Positions 25,131-36,127 of a stretch of DNA of 64,000 nt are shown piece after piece. The position numbers and the translations under genes were made by a program. The stretch is from Entonaema liquescens (Eukaryota > Ascomycota > Sordariomycetes > Xylariales > Xylariaceae): the NCBI GenBank assembly GCA_902805475.1, contig CADCSX010000008.1:1550001-1614000 (forward strand). Reading direction: 5' to 3'. A model generated the notes under the pieces. The model did no database searches and was not told the origin of the DNA. It saw nothing but the letters and a program-made list of their open reading frames with translations. Every line of letters begins with the position of its first letter. Position 1 is the first letter of the stretch.

Positions 25131-26056
25131 ATACATGTAATGTTACATAATACAAATGGTGGTGATGCACGGACCCTCACGACATAAGGTAGGAAATAGA
25201 CAAACAACTTCGTTATTCCGCAAGGAACTACCTGTCACGAAGCTGGTAGTGTCTTGGTTTTAAGGTAACAACGGTGATATTGTGATTTAAGGGGTTGTCA
25301 GACTGGTAGATTCTAGATATAACTTAGATTGACTACTGACAATTCTATCCTAGAGGTCTAAGAGGCTATTTATATACTAGAATCGTCAGTATACGCCCTG
25401 CTGCCCTGTAAAGGGCGACAGGGCCTCGCTCTGTGGCTCTGTACAGAGCGAGAGAGCGTATGGGGTGTCATGTGCCAAGAACGTGACCTTGTGAGGTCAT
25501 TCCTCTGTAAGGTCCATGCGCTCTGCGCCTGGTCGCCTTATTGGGCCAGTTACCTATACTGAAATTCACGGTTTACTGAACAAGCTCTTTGTTTTAGACA
25601 CGGGCTACCAACTGGCAGTTAGAAACCAGAAATTGGCAATTAGTAGCTTGGAGTTTAGGTAAATGGTAGGTATATTTCCATTTTTTGTTAAAAGAATTAG
25701 TATCATAACAATCACATGTTAGCTTGAAGGTAACAACCAATCCCTTAGCAAGCTTCTTGTCATAACAATCTAAACTATTATTAGTGACTCAGAAGAGAAA
25801 ACAAGGAAACGAGCGATATAAAATTTTCGGCAAGCTAAAAATACTTCAATTTCATTTCGGATTTCTTCAAATTTTGAATAACTGTTTTAGTTCGCGACAT
25901 GGTCGAAGAGTACTATAGAACTACCTATTAGGAGGTGGTTACAACAATTGCTTTGTATTTTAAGATCAAAGAGCATTACTAAACCAACTAAAATACTACA
26001 CTAACACGATTTCATTTTTCAGCCTCTTCATTCACAAATCATGTAGCAATGCTCTT
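25131..26056. other. Right flank of the AT block, no gene seen
   Basis: Normal base composition returns here. The first 400 bp contain a TATA-like TATTTATATACTAG at about 25366 and a pair of strong hairpins at 25403-25452, which together resemble the inside of an LTR that escaped mutation, but no second copy is visible in the window. The remainder is low in features and includes the 3' side of the lactonase-like gene. Confidence 0.4.
25403..25452. repeat. Two adjacent perfect hairpins
   Basis: The first stem is GCCCTGT / ACAGGGC (25403-25409 with 25418-25424) with an 8-nt loop. The second is CTCGCTCTGT / ACAGAGCGAG (25425-25434 with 25443-25452), also with an 8-nt loop. They abut with no base between them, and both stems end in CTGT-loop-ACAG. 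Confidence 0.85.
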
Positions 26057-27307
26057 CTACTTTAAATTTCTGGGTAGTTCACAAACGAACTGGGGGCCTC
26101 TGGCCGCCTCCGGCGCAACCCCCCACGCAGCAAGATACTTATTCGGAAGCGCTGCAACCGGGTTCGGATCTATATCGCCTGTTGCGGGATCTCGCTTGAA
26201 CGCGAGGAGGCCCGACTCGCCAGTCTCATTAGCTACGAACACGAAATTCTGGTCTTTGTCTGCGCTAAGACTGACCATACGCGGCTGTAGACCACCGCTC
26301 GGTATGTCCCGGACAAAGCTGATGCGTGCCTCGTTCCCCTCACGGTTCAACGTAAAATGTGCGATGTGGCCGGACTCGCTGCCGGGGAATCGGTTCCACA
26401 GGTATATATCCCGCTGGTTTGCTGCGACCACGAGACCCGGCGCTGGGCCTATGGAGAGTCCATTCGGGCTCCAGCTCCCACTTGCCTGGCCGGCTTGGAC
26501 TGGGGTAAATTGTATTGTGGCATCGGTGTAATCCATTCGCATTAGGGCAAGTGTGTTAGCGAGGCCCCCTACTATAATTAAGTAGTGTTTTCCTCCACTT
26601 GTGATACAGGCGACATGCTTTGGTGAAACCTCTTTTGGTACTGTAATAATACTCGAGACCTCATATCTATCGTCACGTGTGTCAATAAGTGAGATCGAAT
26701 CAGTGCCGGGATTGGGTACGATGAAAAAGCGGTTGGTCGGGTCGAGAACGGCTTGACGGGACCCGGGATAGCCCTCCTGGCTTGTTGCGTAGAGACTCTT
26801 TCTGATCTCAGGGCAATTGTCCTCTGGGTCGATATCCCAGATGTCGATACATCCGCTGATGTGGCAAACTTCGAGCATCCGGGTCTTATCGGCGTTGAAC
26901 GCGAGGTGCTTGCCCCCGAAGGAGCCTGTGCGGCTGGCAACGAAGGACAAACAGTCAAAGCGCGATCTCGTAGCCCCAGGCTCGGTTGGAAGATTGTCAG
27001 TTGGAGTATTACGAACCAGTTTTAACACATTAGTCTCAGAACCTGACTTGTTCACGGCATAAAGAAGGTTGGGCTCTTTGAATAGTATTGAACAGGGCAC
27101 CCAGTATGGTAGGCTGAATCTTGAGGCTATAGTAAACTGTGTTCCATCGAAGTCAACCAGTACGGCTTGGTTTTGACAACCGAGAACTAGTTGTCCATCT
27201 GGGGACTCTGAAGGACTTTGGTCAGCCGCTGCATTTGAGTTTTCCGAGTTCTGGGCGGCTCTCAAACCGAAGAGGAATTGTAGCATCGTAAATAGGTGGA
27301 AGTGCAA
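26057..27307 (-). CDS. Secreted lactonase-family seven-bladed propeller protein
   Basis: A single exon encodes 416 residues. The protein resembles the lactonase / 6-phosphogluconolactonase-like propeller family (also called carboxy-cis,cis-muconate cyclase-like). Markers are repeated blade strands such as GKHLAFNADKTRMLEVCH, SRQAVLDPTNRFFIVPNPG, GGLQPRMVSLSADKDQNFVFVAN and a C-terminal LLAFKRDPATGDI. The start MHFHLFTMLQFLFGLRAAQN is hydrophobic and acts as a probable signal peptide; Met-8 could be used instead. Substrate is unknown: fungal members range from lactonases to proteins without known activity. It stands alone beside the AT block. Confidence 0.8.
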   Translation of the reverse strand: MHFHLFTMLQFLFGLRAAQNSENSNAAADQSPSESPDGQLVLGCQNQAVLVDFDGTQFTIASRFSLPYWVPCSILFKEPNLLYAVNKSGSETNVLKLVRNTPTDNLPTEPGATRSRFDCLSFVASRTGSFGGKHLAFNADKTRMLEVCHISGCIDIWDIDPEDNCPEIRKSLYATSQEGYPGSRQAVLDPTNRFFIVPNPGTDSISLIDTRDDRYEVSSIITVPKEVSPKHVACITSGGKHYLIIVGGLANTLALMRMDYTDATIQFTPVQAGQASGSWSPNGLSIGPAPGLVVAANQRDIYLWNRFPGSESGHIAHFTLNREGNEARISFVRDIPSGGLQPRMVSLSADKDQNFVFVANETGESGLLAFKRDPATGDIDPNPVAALPNKYLAAWGVAPEAARGPQFVCELPRNLK

Positions 27308-28088
27308 GTGGTGAATATTCGGTATTTTGATCTATGTTGGGTGATACAAAATTAGGCAACGCAGGAAGATATATGTATACTCAGTACAAGGAGATACAGC
27401 TAGACTGTTGATCATCAACATAAATACAGTCCTTGTGATGGAACTGTATCACTTAAGAGAGCGTTATTTGTTCACGAACAGTACTTTACAACTGCACTTT
27501 TGAATTAGGTATCTGTGGCTCATAAGAGTTGTGCTTCAGCACTTACGCCCCAGCATGGTAGGCACTAGAATATCGTTTCTTTTACTTAACGTCCTGGTTA
27601 CGCCGATGTATCCTTCTGTAAGTGGTGAGCATTCAGTCATGGTGTTATATATCCCTTCGAACTTTCAGGGAGGAGGTAGGAACTGAAATCATAGGGGGAT
27701 GGTACGGACGAATTCTGTGAAAGGCTCCGTACAGATCAAAACTATAGTTAACCTGTCAACGACCTTTATTGGTACTTGGTAGGGGTGTGAAAGGAAGTCT
27801 TGTTACGTTTATCGTGAATTGTCGTTTGCTAATATAATGAGACGCCAGCAAGTGTTTGGTCACAGCTTCACCATACGGTTCAACTCGAATTTATTGGTTG
27901 AACGAAAAGTCATCGTCATGGAACCGCAGCCGTTTAAATACAGTGACTCTGTTGTACCAAGTTGTGAGCTCTATATAAGACTTAGACGGCAACCAATAAA
28001 TACTCCAACTGCCTATCCAGTTTGAGGAAAAAAGGTAACGCTTTATAATTCAAACTTGACAGCTCCACAAATAAGAAAGAGTATCAAT
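27308..28088. other. Divergent promoter region, no gene seen
   Basis: About 780 bp lie between the propeller gene (minus) and the amidoligase gene (plus). An open frame at 27819-28025 has no recognisable domain and probably lies in the 5' leader of the amidoligase gene. Confidence 0.5.
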
Positions 28089-29579
28089 ATGTCAAACCCC
28101 GAACAGTGGCCTCGGGCACGACCTCGCACTTTTGGTGTCGAGTTGGAGTTTATAATACTATGGATATGGGATGATGAACCGGATCCAAATGAAGACCAGG
28201 CAAGCGAATTATCTCGAATCCTTAAGATATCGAAACGGCGCAACATCAACCTTTCGAGGTTCCAAATGGAGGAGAAGATTTACGATATTATCTGTGATCT
28301 TCTAAGACGACATGGTTTACAGGCTGCAAAAGACTGGACAGATGTTGGATTTCGCGTCTGGCACGTAAAGTCAGATTCGAGTATTCAATTTAAAGAGAGG
28401 ACTCCCCACTGGTGTGGCGTAGAACTAACTTCTCCGGCCGACTATGCTTTACCTACGGCGTTCAGCGCAATTTCCTATGCCCTAGATGTCATAAGTGCTA
28501 GGTATCGAATAGTGGTTAATGATACATGTGGGTTTCATGTCCACGTGGGTGATGATAACGAGCATATGCCGCTGGAGCACATAAAGAGGGTCGCTTCTCT
28601 ATTCTGGGCTGCTGATCCTATTCTTGCTATGTTGCATCCGCCAGAAAGGAGATTGAACTCTTATACGCCAAGCATTCGTGAATGGAGTCCTCTTGCTCGA
28701 GGGGGGAAGATAGCGGATGTACTACGACAATCTAACCACGCTAGAGAAGATAATTGTCTTCGGTATATTGGACGTGGGATGAGGTCTGGGGAGCGTCCCA
28801 TTTCCTGGAGAATAAGGAATCAGCATATAGAGTACGCCCAAGCCTTCGAAGATACTCGGAATCCAGATCACTTCGAACCATATTTCGACGAGGACGCCAA
28901 GGGCCTTCCAGAAGATGCAGAAGAGTCGCTCACGACAGACCTGGCTCCAGAACTGAAACACTCGGAGATCAAGACTCGTATCGAGAAGGTCATGAAAGTC
29001 ATTAATGATTCCGAAGGTCAACAACTCAGTAATACGTCATATTCGCCGGCACGAGAGCGTCTCATTCGACGGTTTTCACCTCCCAAACAAAAGCCCAATG
29101 CTTATAGCGGTTGGTTTAATGGATTCCGGTCGAGGGCTAAAACTGATATTGGCGTTTTCGCCGGTGTTAGCGAGATATTTGCTTGTGAAAGCTCGTGCGT
29201 GATATTGTTATTGTTAGACACCGAAGAGCGTTCCAATTACAACCTTTTTCAATATAAGTGCTACCACCTCGTGGAACCTGGAATAAGCCCACCAACGATC
29301 GAGTTCCGAGAAGCTGCGGGCACCACGTCTGGTAAATGGGCGGAAATGTGGGCTAGAATCTGTGTAGGTCTTACGAATTTCGCTATCCATTCCCCGGTGG
29401 ATGATTACCTCTCTGTGCTCTTTCATCTGGACCGTGGTATTTCTGGTGAGGTTCCGTATGATGCGATTGACTTGTTGGACGAAACCGGACTCTTTGCAGA
29501 AGCGGCATATGCAGAGAAGAGGTTGACACAATATAAGGATGAGTGGGGATTAGAATACGCTTCGGATGTGGAAAAGTAA
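28089..29579 (+). CDS. Amidoligase-like protein (Amidoligase_2 family)
   Basis: An uninterrupted frame of 496 residues begins at MSNPEQW; the reading upstream of this ATG has no ATG of its own. The pattern matches the putative amidoligase family, which has the glutamate-cysteine-ligase/glutamine-synthetase fold: FGVELEF at 15-21, GVELTSP at 110-116, CGFHVHVG at 147-154, and TIEFREAAGT at about 403-412. These carry the acidic and histidine residues expected to bind metal and ATP. Such enzymes are predicted to form amide bonds, often modifying peptides or glutamate-type side chains, but fungal members are uncharacterised. The middle (residues 250-370) is variable and charged. No partner gene such as a peptidase or peptide precursor is adjacent. 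Confidence 0.85.
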   Translation: MSNPEQWPRARPRTFGVELEFIILWIWDDEPDPNEDQASELSRILKISKRRNINLSRFQMEEKIYDIICDLLRRHGLQAAKDWTDVGFRVWHVKSDSSIQFKERTPHWCGVELTSPADYALPTAFSAISYALDVISARYRIVVNDTCGFHVHVGDDNEHMPLEHIKRVASLFWAADPILAMLHPPERRLNSYTPSIREWSPLARGGKIADVLRQSNHAREDNCLRYIGRGMRSGERPISWRIRNQHIEYAQAFEDTRNPDHFEPYFDEDAKGLPEDAEESLTTDLAPELKHSEIKTRIEKVMKVINDSEGQQLSNTSYSPARERLIRRFSPPKQKPNAYSGWFNGFRSRAKTDIGVFAGVSEIFACESSCVILLLLDTEERSNYNLFQYKCYHLVEPGISPPTIEFREAAGTTSGKWAEMWARICVGLTNFAIHSPVDDYLSVLFHLDRGISGEVPYDAIDLLDETGLFAEAAYAEKRLTQYKDEWGLEYASDVEK

Positions 29580-30304
29580 TAATAGTTTTCCTGTGAATTT
29601 TAAACAAGGGATTAGGCTTGTCTACTCTATATTAGGTAATTATTCACCTAAAGTCATATAACTTACTCTTTAGAAGTCAACATTAGCGTTAAGTCAAATA
29701 CAATAGAATAAGTCTTTCAAGTAGGGTTTCTCTCTCAAAATGTAGAACTATTACGTACAATATAGAAACAACTTTATTGTTTCGCGAGCAGTGCTAACCT
29801 AACAATAGAAGCGTATTGCTTAGCCAATCAGGCTCCCCTAGGGATTTATTATTCCTTTTTATTATCGTTTTGTAGTTGCCTACTATGTTAACCATCTAAA
29901 GAAGCGGGTAAAGCCGGAAAGAAAACAACGTAATTATTTAATATTAACTACTCACAATTACGCATACCTTATAAAGTCTATATTACATTAATGACCCATT
30001 ATTTCTTTAAATCTCTAGTTAACCGCCTTGCTGAGGTTAAGTAAGCTAGGTACATGTTCGCATGCTTAGCCGGAAGGCAGTAGGTGTTTTATAGGGGTTT
30101 TCTATTCAATATGTGGACTAATTCTATAGGTACATCGGCTTTTGTCGGAGGTTTCGGTATCGTAATACCCGGTCGGGTATGCGTGTAAACGATTTATAGC
30201 CCCTTGGCGGCAAGTTGCTACATGAGACTTTCCAACATTGATATCATTCGTATACTATTCTTATTGACGGCCATAGTATAAAGTGAGAAAACTAGAAATA
30301 AATC
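29580..30304. other. Intergenic, promoter of the fumarylacetoacetase gene
   Basis: No coding region is seen. There are several TAGGTA/TACCTA motifs (for example near 29634, 30048 and 30128). Confidence 0.5.
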
Positions 30305-31655
30305 ATGGCGTCAACATGGGTTCCAGATGTATCACCCGAGAGTCCATTTTCGTTAGCCAATATCCCCTTCGGCATCATCAGCTCGCCGTCTAACCCCGCG
30401 CCGCATGCCGCTATCGCCATCGGATCCCAGGTGCTTGATCTAAAAGTCTTGTCTTCATATCCAGACTTTGATGATCTCTTTCCTACCTTAAAGAACTACC
30501 CCGGAATCTTCTCCAATTCCACTCTGAATGAGTTTGCCGCCCTGGGTCGGTCGGTCCATCGGGAAGTTCGCAGCACCATTCAGGACCTCTTATCAGCCGA
30601 GACATCGCGACCAGAAATCTTAAAGGATAACTTGGGACTTCGACAAGATGCGATACTTCCCCAGCAGAAAGTAGCAATGCATTTGCCAATGAGCATTGGT
30701 GATTATACAGATTTCTATGCTGGTTTTCATCACGCGTATAATGCCGGTGCTCTATTCCGCGGACCTCAGGCGGCTTTACAGCCGAATTACACCCACCTCC
30801 CAGTTGGTTACCACGGCCGAGCTTCTAGTATTGTCGTTTCAGGCACACCAATCAAGCGCCCCGTCGGACAGATTATTACTGATCCCGCGGCGGAGCCTAA
30901 GCACCCCACCACAGCTCCTTCACGACGTATGGACATCGAGTTGGAACTAGGATGCTTTATAGCAACTCCCAATGATATGGGTTCCCCGATCAAAGTCACA
31001 GACGCCGAAGATCATATTTTCGGATATGTCTTATTGAACGACTGGAGCGCGCGTGACATTCAGGCGTGGGAGTATGTCCCGTTAGGCCCCTTTAACGGGA
31101 AGAATTTCGCCACGACTATCAGCCCTTGGGTTGTCCTTGCGGATGCCCTTGAGCCATTCCGGACTAAGGGGATTGACAACTGGACGCCTCTGCAGGGGTA
31201 CTTGAACGAAGGCAAAGAGGACAATATTCTTGGAATCGAGTTACAGGTTGATCTAGAGAGTACGTACTTTTGTCAAAATAATACCTAAGAATTTATTCTA
31301 ACACAAACCAGCACCGCAAGGCGATTCCACAACAATATGCACAACAAGCTCGAAATATCTCATCTGGTCGTTCCCGCAGATGATTGCGCATCACACTCTG
31401 GGTGGTTGCCCACTGAGAACGGGAGATCTTCTTGGTTCCGGAACCATCAGCGGACCTTCGCTACGCGAAAGGGGAAGCTTCTTGGAGCTAAGCGAAGGCG
31501 GAAGAAAAGATATCATGCTCCAGGGAATGGATGTACGTCGCTTCTTGAAGGATGGTGACAAGATTACAATTCAAGGAATCTGCGGAGAGCTTGGTCAAAA
31601 GGTCGGCTTCGGTGAGTGTACTGGTCGAATAGTTGAAGCGACACCGCAACAATAA
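30305..31655 (+). CDS. fahA: Fumarylacetoacetase
   Basis: This enzyme hydrolyses fumarylacetoacetate to fumarate and acetoacetate, the last step of tyrosine and phenylalanine breakdown. Two exons (30305-31259 and 31312-31655) encode 432 residues, the normal length. Visible markers: SIGDYTDFYAGFHHAYNAG (metal Asp and general-base His region), LPVGYHGRASSIVVSG, MDIELELGCFI (the two metal-binding Glu), NDWSARDIQAWEYVPLGPF (metal Asp) and GKNFATTISPW. The C-terminal exon has IAHHTLGGCPLRTGDLLGSGTISGP. The residues around the catalytic His differ from the usual family pattern, so a diverged paralogue is possible. Other genes of the pathway (homogentisate dioxygenase, maleylacetoacetate isomerase) are not adjacent, although they often cluster in fungi. 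Confidence 0.93.
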
Positions 31656-32239
31656 TCCCAACATCAAGGCTTGGAGTTTACGAATAAACCAGGCGCCATA
31701 TAGTCCCTTATCCTGGTAGCTAAATGGAACGGTTATCGCCCCCTCAGAGTGTTTACCCACCGTTAGGGAAGTTAAATGTACCTATGCGTCTATGACTATA
31801 CTATAATTACATAGCATACAACGTACTTAGGTCATTATAAACGGCACATAGGAAGTGCTACATTCCCCACGCTTCATATTATTACAATTCAGCGTTTAGG
31901 GAGCGACGACATTATCCCATGTATTTGTAAGTGAGCAAGATCATTGTTCTTCCCAAAACCTACATTGATAACAGGAGTTTCCCTCACAAGTTCAGCAACA
32001 AGATTCGTAGGTTTTATCAACATTGTTGGTTATACGAAATTTGAATATTGTCAGTTTATGCGAGTTTTGTATTTGCACAATCATGATTCTTCCTCGAGTA
32101 TATGAAGGCGAGCTTGGATGCCTTTTACTCAGCTAATATTCTCTCATCATCATTCTACTCACCAAGAATTTCAACAATCAACTCAAAACAAATCATTTCC
32201 AACCGCTACTTACCTAAAATTACTCGAAACATCATCAGC
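31656..32239. other. Intergenic and 5' leader of the eIF1A-like gene
   Basis: No recognisable gene. The last 130 bp are A/C-rich with few G, like a fungal 5' untranslated leader. Confidence 0.4.
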
Positions 32240-32566
32240 ATGGCTAACACTCGAACTATCGGTCCAATCATCGTGCCCGAGCACATCACTGAAGCATATG
32301 GCTTAATCCGACGTAATCTGGGGAATAACCGCTTCGCAGTTCAGGTTCTTTACACAGGAGGTAAGAAATCCTATATTCTTGTCGGGGTCTGCTACAGAAC
32401 GCTTGGCCTAAGGACAGGCGATTATGTGTCTTTGGATATAGGCGAATCCAACCCCAAGGAAGCTGAGATCGTTAGAGCCCACGATCAACTTGAGGTGCAA
32501 GATCTAATTGCCCGTGGTAAATTGCCTGTGGAATATGATATCCTTAGCGACAGCGAGCTTAACTAG
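32240..32566 (+). CDS. Small eIF1A-like (S1/IF1 OB-fold) protein
   Basis: A single exon encodes 108 residues from the ATG at 32240 (context CAGCATGGC is strong). The body follows the S1-IF1 domain of translation initiation factor eIF1A: YGLIRRNLGNNRFAVQVL, then a YTGGKKSYILVGVCYRTL strand pair, then RTGDYVSLDIGES. True eIF1A is about 145-155 residues with a longer acidic tail and an RGKMRKKVWI segment; here that segment is replaced and the basic RNA-binding surface is reduced. It is therefore more likely a diverged paralogue than the housekeeping factor. An in-frame ATG at 32102 would add 46 Ser-rich residues resembling a mitochondrial presequence, but its context is poor. Confidence 0.65.
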   Translation: MANTRTIGPIIVPEHITEAYGLIRRNLGNNRFAVQVLYTGGKKSYILVGVCYRTLGLRTGDYVSLDIGESNPKEAEIVRAHDQLEVQDLIARGKLPVEYDILSDSELN

Positions 32567-33252
32567 GACGTCATTGAGGGTTATCCAGTCTTACTGACGA
32601 GGTCAAAAAGGGAACTGGCTATTACCGATCGTTAAGCGTCAGGCTTAACCTGTATCATTAGTCAACTTAAGAAAAAAAAAAGGGAAAAAAGGGGCATAAG
32701 TAGAAACTAATAAAAAACACCCTAGGACAATAGGGGTAATCCAATTTAGACTTAAACAATGTAACTGTGTAATATCTTGTTACTGTTATGAATTAAGTTA
32801 ACAACGCCGAATCAACTAACATCGACACAGGCACCAAATGCTAACAGTTTCTGTTTTGCAACACATGACCCCATCACATAAGTAATGAGCACTCATTATG
32901 CCCGCATTCACTATAATATTCACATAGCCAATAAGACAATCGGAAAGCAATGAGATCTCCAAGTCGTGATATTATTATCAACTTCGCCATGCGGCGGCCC
33001 GCCAGCCCGCACAGCCTCGCGTAGTAGAAGGCATCGTCAGTGTTGGGACGCCTTCCTACATAATTGTAATTTCATTGTCTTGGAACAATTCCTTTGCAAA
33101 ATGGGGTATCTTGTGTGTGTGTGTGTGTGTGCACTCCAGCTCCAGCTTCGCTTCTCACAGTACTTTCTTCATCGCTAGTTATACTTTTCCCTTCCCGAAC
33201 AATAATTGATCCGCACTCTCTTTTCGTTTAGTTACACGTCTGCTCGTTGTGC
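32567..33252. other. Intergenic with a GT microsatellite
   Basis: No gene is seen. There is an A-run at 32670-32681 and a (TG)10 microsatellite at 33112-33131. The right part likely holds the 3' untranslated region of the small gene at 33253-33688. Confidence 0.5.
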
Positions 33253-33688
33253 TTAGTAAAGACCGACGCAGATGTCACCGCGCACGCGCGCCGTCAGGTG
33301 CACCTCGGCTTCGAGGTCGAGCTTGATGCCGACGAGCAGGGCGGCGGACTTCTGGTTGCCGTGCTCGTCGGTTGCGCCCCTCAGAAGCTGGCCTATGGAG
33401 CATGGTTTAGTGATGATATTCATGGATTTCTAAAAGCTGCTTGGTCTTACCTGCGGGCTGGGCTAATCCCGCCGAGGTGGGAAGCTGGGGCAGAGCCTGA
33501 GCGGCCTGGGAGAGCTGGTTCTGAGGACGACGGCCGCCACGGGCCTGGCCGTCGGATTCCGAGTCGCTGTTGTAAGCGACGTTGTTCTTCATGGGGATAG
33601 CGGAGGTACTATAAATTGTGTTAGACTCGATATACTGGTAATATTCCGAGATCGTCCGTTGGGTAACTCACGTGCTGGCAGTGGCCAT
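33253..33688 (-). CDS. Small conserved fungal protein, function unknown
   Basis: Three exons (33688-33672, 33608-33451, 33392-33253) encode 104 residues with a first exon of only 17 nt. The N-terminal two thirds are polar and low in structure (Asn, Gln, Ser, Pro). The C-terminus is an alternating hydrophobic/charged strand, KLDLEAEVHLTARVRGDI, ending in CVGLY. This type of C-terminal strand is shared by a group of small fungal proteins of unknown function. It is strongly G+C-rich and its splice sites are canonical, so it is very likely a real, probably well-expressed gene. Confidence 0.72.
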
Positions 33689-34896
33689 TTTGGATTGGTT
33701 AAAATAGGATTGATCAAGGGAGATCTCGAAAATTAAGAATGGTGAAGTAGCGGCGGATTAGGTATCGCGTTGCTAAGATCAGGCCGGCTGAAGAAATGAA
33801 GAAGGAAGCTGGTGATGATTATGATGATGATGATGCTGTTGATGCTGGATGATGAGGATTAGTTCTTTACTGTTGAGCCGACGATCAAGTGTTCTTATAT
33901 ATCTTTCAAGTTCAACGTAGACGTCCCGTTTCTCCAGACTTCGTACGAAGTCCTATCCGTCTGAGCGGTCGAAACACAAATTAGTGTTGAGCTCGCCGCG
34001 ACGCAGATCCCATTGACAATCGCGACGATGTAACGCACTCGTCCGATATGGTACGATAGAAGTCGTCCAATTATCCCTTGCCAGAGTTACAGCGAAGACT
34101 TCGTTGCGCTCTCATTGCTCGCCCAGCACCGGGGTGGTTGGTGGGCCCTTGATCAAAGCGTTGAGCCTCAGACATCAAGGGTCTCGACTTACCCTTGTCT
34201 CGCATAGCTACGCTCAGATCTGATCTGAGAATGGCATGACAAGTCGAAGAATAGATCCTAGTGAGTGTAATAGAATGTCTCTCTTGTGAAAACCCTGAAA
34301 TCGATAAAGGTCTAGGTTTTTCATTCTACCTACGGTGCATGATTATTGCTTGCCGCCTTTCTGCTTACTCAAGTACGGCAGATCCCTTACCCTGGTTTGA
34401 AGTATTGCAAGCCCACAAGGCCTCCCGACAATTAACATTCAGATTAAGTAAGCTTTCATACGTTATTAGTTAAGTGTTACTATCGAACAATTTCTTGGTG
34501 AATTCTATCACCATAATAGGCTTCACGGCAATAGATACTACGAGGAGTAAGACTTAGCACACCCTTAATCGACATACCCATGGTTGAATGGTGTCCGGTA
34601 TTAAATTACGTGTATTCCCTTATTCGGAATAGCCGTTATTAGCACACAAGGCCGTTGTGGGTTGTGGGTTGAGGTTAACAACCCCTGTCAAGGACCCTGA
34701 ACGTCAACTCCACCATAGCCGACGACGTGGACTGTCAAGTCTCGACCCTTGAGCTTAACATCTTTGCTTGACCACTTAGCGATTAATTATGTGTAGCCTT
34801 GTTTAAGGAAGCGAAATGTGTCGTCCATATCTAATTATTTGAATTAGGGGTATCTTCAATGATTCGCCCGCGAATTATATGGCGGTCCTATATACT
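33689..34896. other. Intergenic, no gene seen
   Basis: This is the promoter of the small gene to the left and the 3' side of the gene to the right. There is a low-complexity GATGATGATG-rich stretch near 33812-33860. An open frame at 34261-34473 has no recognisable domain. Confidence 0.5.
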
Positions 34897-36127
34897 CTAC
34901 GCACTGTTTACATGCTCTTCCGTGATGGCCTCGTCTTCAACGTAAGGCTGCTTATAACCAGGTCCCGTCAACTCGTTAGCCTGCTCTTCCAGAGTATCGA
35001 GTCTGTCAGCGATGGAACTAGCTGCTGTGACAGATGCTGTGTCGCTGAGACCGTCGGCTTTTCTCGCTGCAGACCAAAATGAGACGTTATCGGTTGCTAC
35101 GCTAGGTGAGTGAGGGATAGCCCCTGATGGGTGTTCTGATTCGAGGTGTAGCTTGCTTAGATCAAGCTGTGCGCCACCAACATCCGCCTCTCCTGTAATC
35201 TGGTCTTCTGCAGTGCCTCTATCCTGTTGCGATGGCTTTTCATATCTTTGCTCATTCGCATCAGTTTGTTGCTGTCTACGAAGCATTTCTTGCTTCTCCT
35301 CTTCCTCTCTTTGAGTTTGCTCTTTATGCTGCTTCATCTTTTCATCTAATGTCTGCGCCTGGTTCGGATCTGGCTCAGGCTTGCGCTCCTTCTTCTCACG
35401 TCGAGTGAGTTCTACTTCGAGCACTCTAGTTCCCATGGGAACTTTGGTAGTTAGGCCGTCATCGTCGCGGTCAAAGTACAGAGCCCAGATACCCGGGAAT
35501 TCCTCTACCGCGGCGAATCCCTCCCAGCCCTCTAGGGTCATGCGCCGGTCCTGCCGGGTGCAATCAAATGGCCCTGTGATATGAGCTTGTGCATCGGCGC
35601 GCACGCCATATTTCACTTCGTATGTGTCCTTGTCGACATATATCCAATTTAACATCGGCGGGTCGTCACTTATAGTGCTAACTAGACCTTCGTATGATTT
35701 GTCGGGGTATGGTAAGTAATATCCTGCGAATGGATGCCCAGTATTTGTGGTTTTATTATCTTCAGCAGATGCATCGCCAGTTGTAATGTATAACTATGAT
35801 ATTCCATGTAAGTGGGGATTCCCAGCGTTTACATCATCACGAATAGCTTACCTTATTGTCCTTTAGGACGACTAACTTGCCGTTTATATCTCGACTGCGT
35901 ATCGATTGCTTCACGCAAGAAACCACAAGGTTGCAGCGGCGAGCTCGGTGCTCTTCACGCTTATTCTTGGACTGGCTTTGTCGGATAGCCTCCTGTGTTC
36001 CTAAGAGAGCAGGGGCAATTGTGAGCGCCAGTATCATAGGTATAGCCATGGCGACTTCTTCGAGAGCTTCTTGAAGGGTCTTTCCTTGAAAGTTGAAAGT
36101 CTGTGATGTATGAATGTTTGAAGACAT
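34897..36127 (-). CDS. Conserved fungal protein with acidic coiled-coil tail, function unknown
   Basis: Two exons (36127-35852 and 35793-34897) encode 390 residues. The first exon has one hydrophobic segment (VAMAIPMILALTIAPALLG), which could be a membrane helix. A conserved globular middle reads MLNWIYVDKDTYEVKYG and GWEGFAAVEEFPGIWALYFD, ending in VLEVELTRREKK. From about residue 235 a Gln/Glu/Lys-rich stretch (KMKQHKEQTQREEEEKQEML) should form a coiled coil, followed by a disordered Ser/Thr tail. I recognise it only as a fungus-wide hypothetical protein; no enzymatic motif is visible. Confidence 0.8.
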
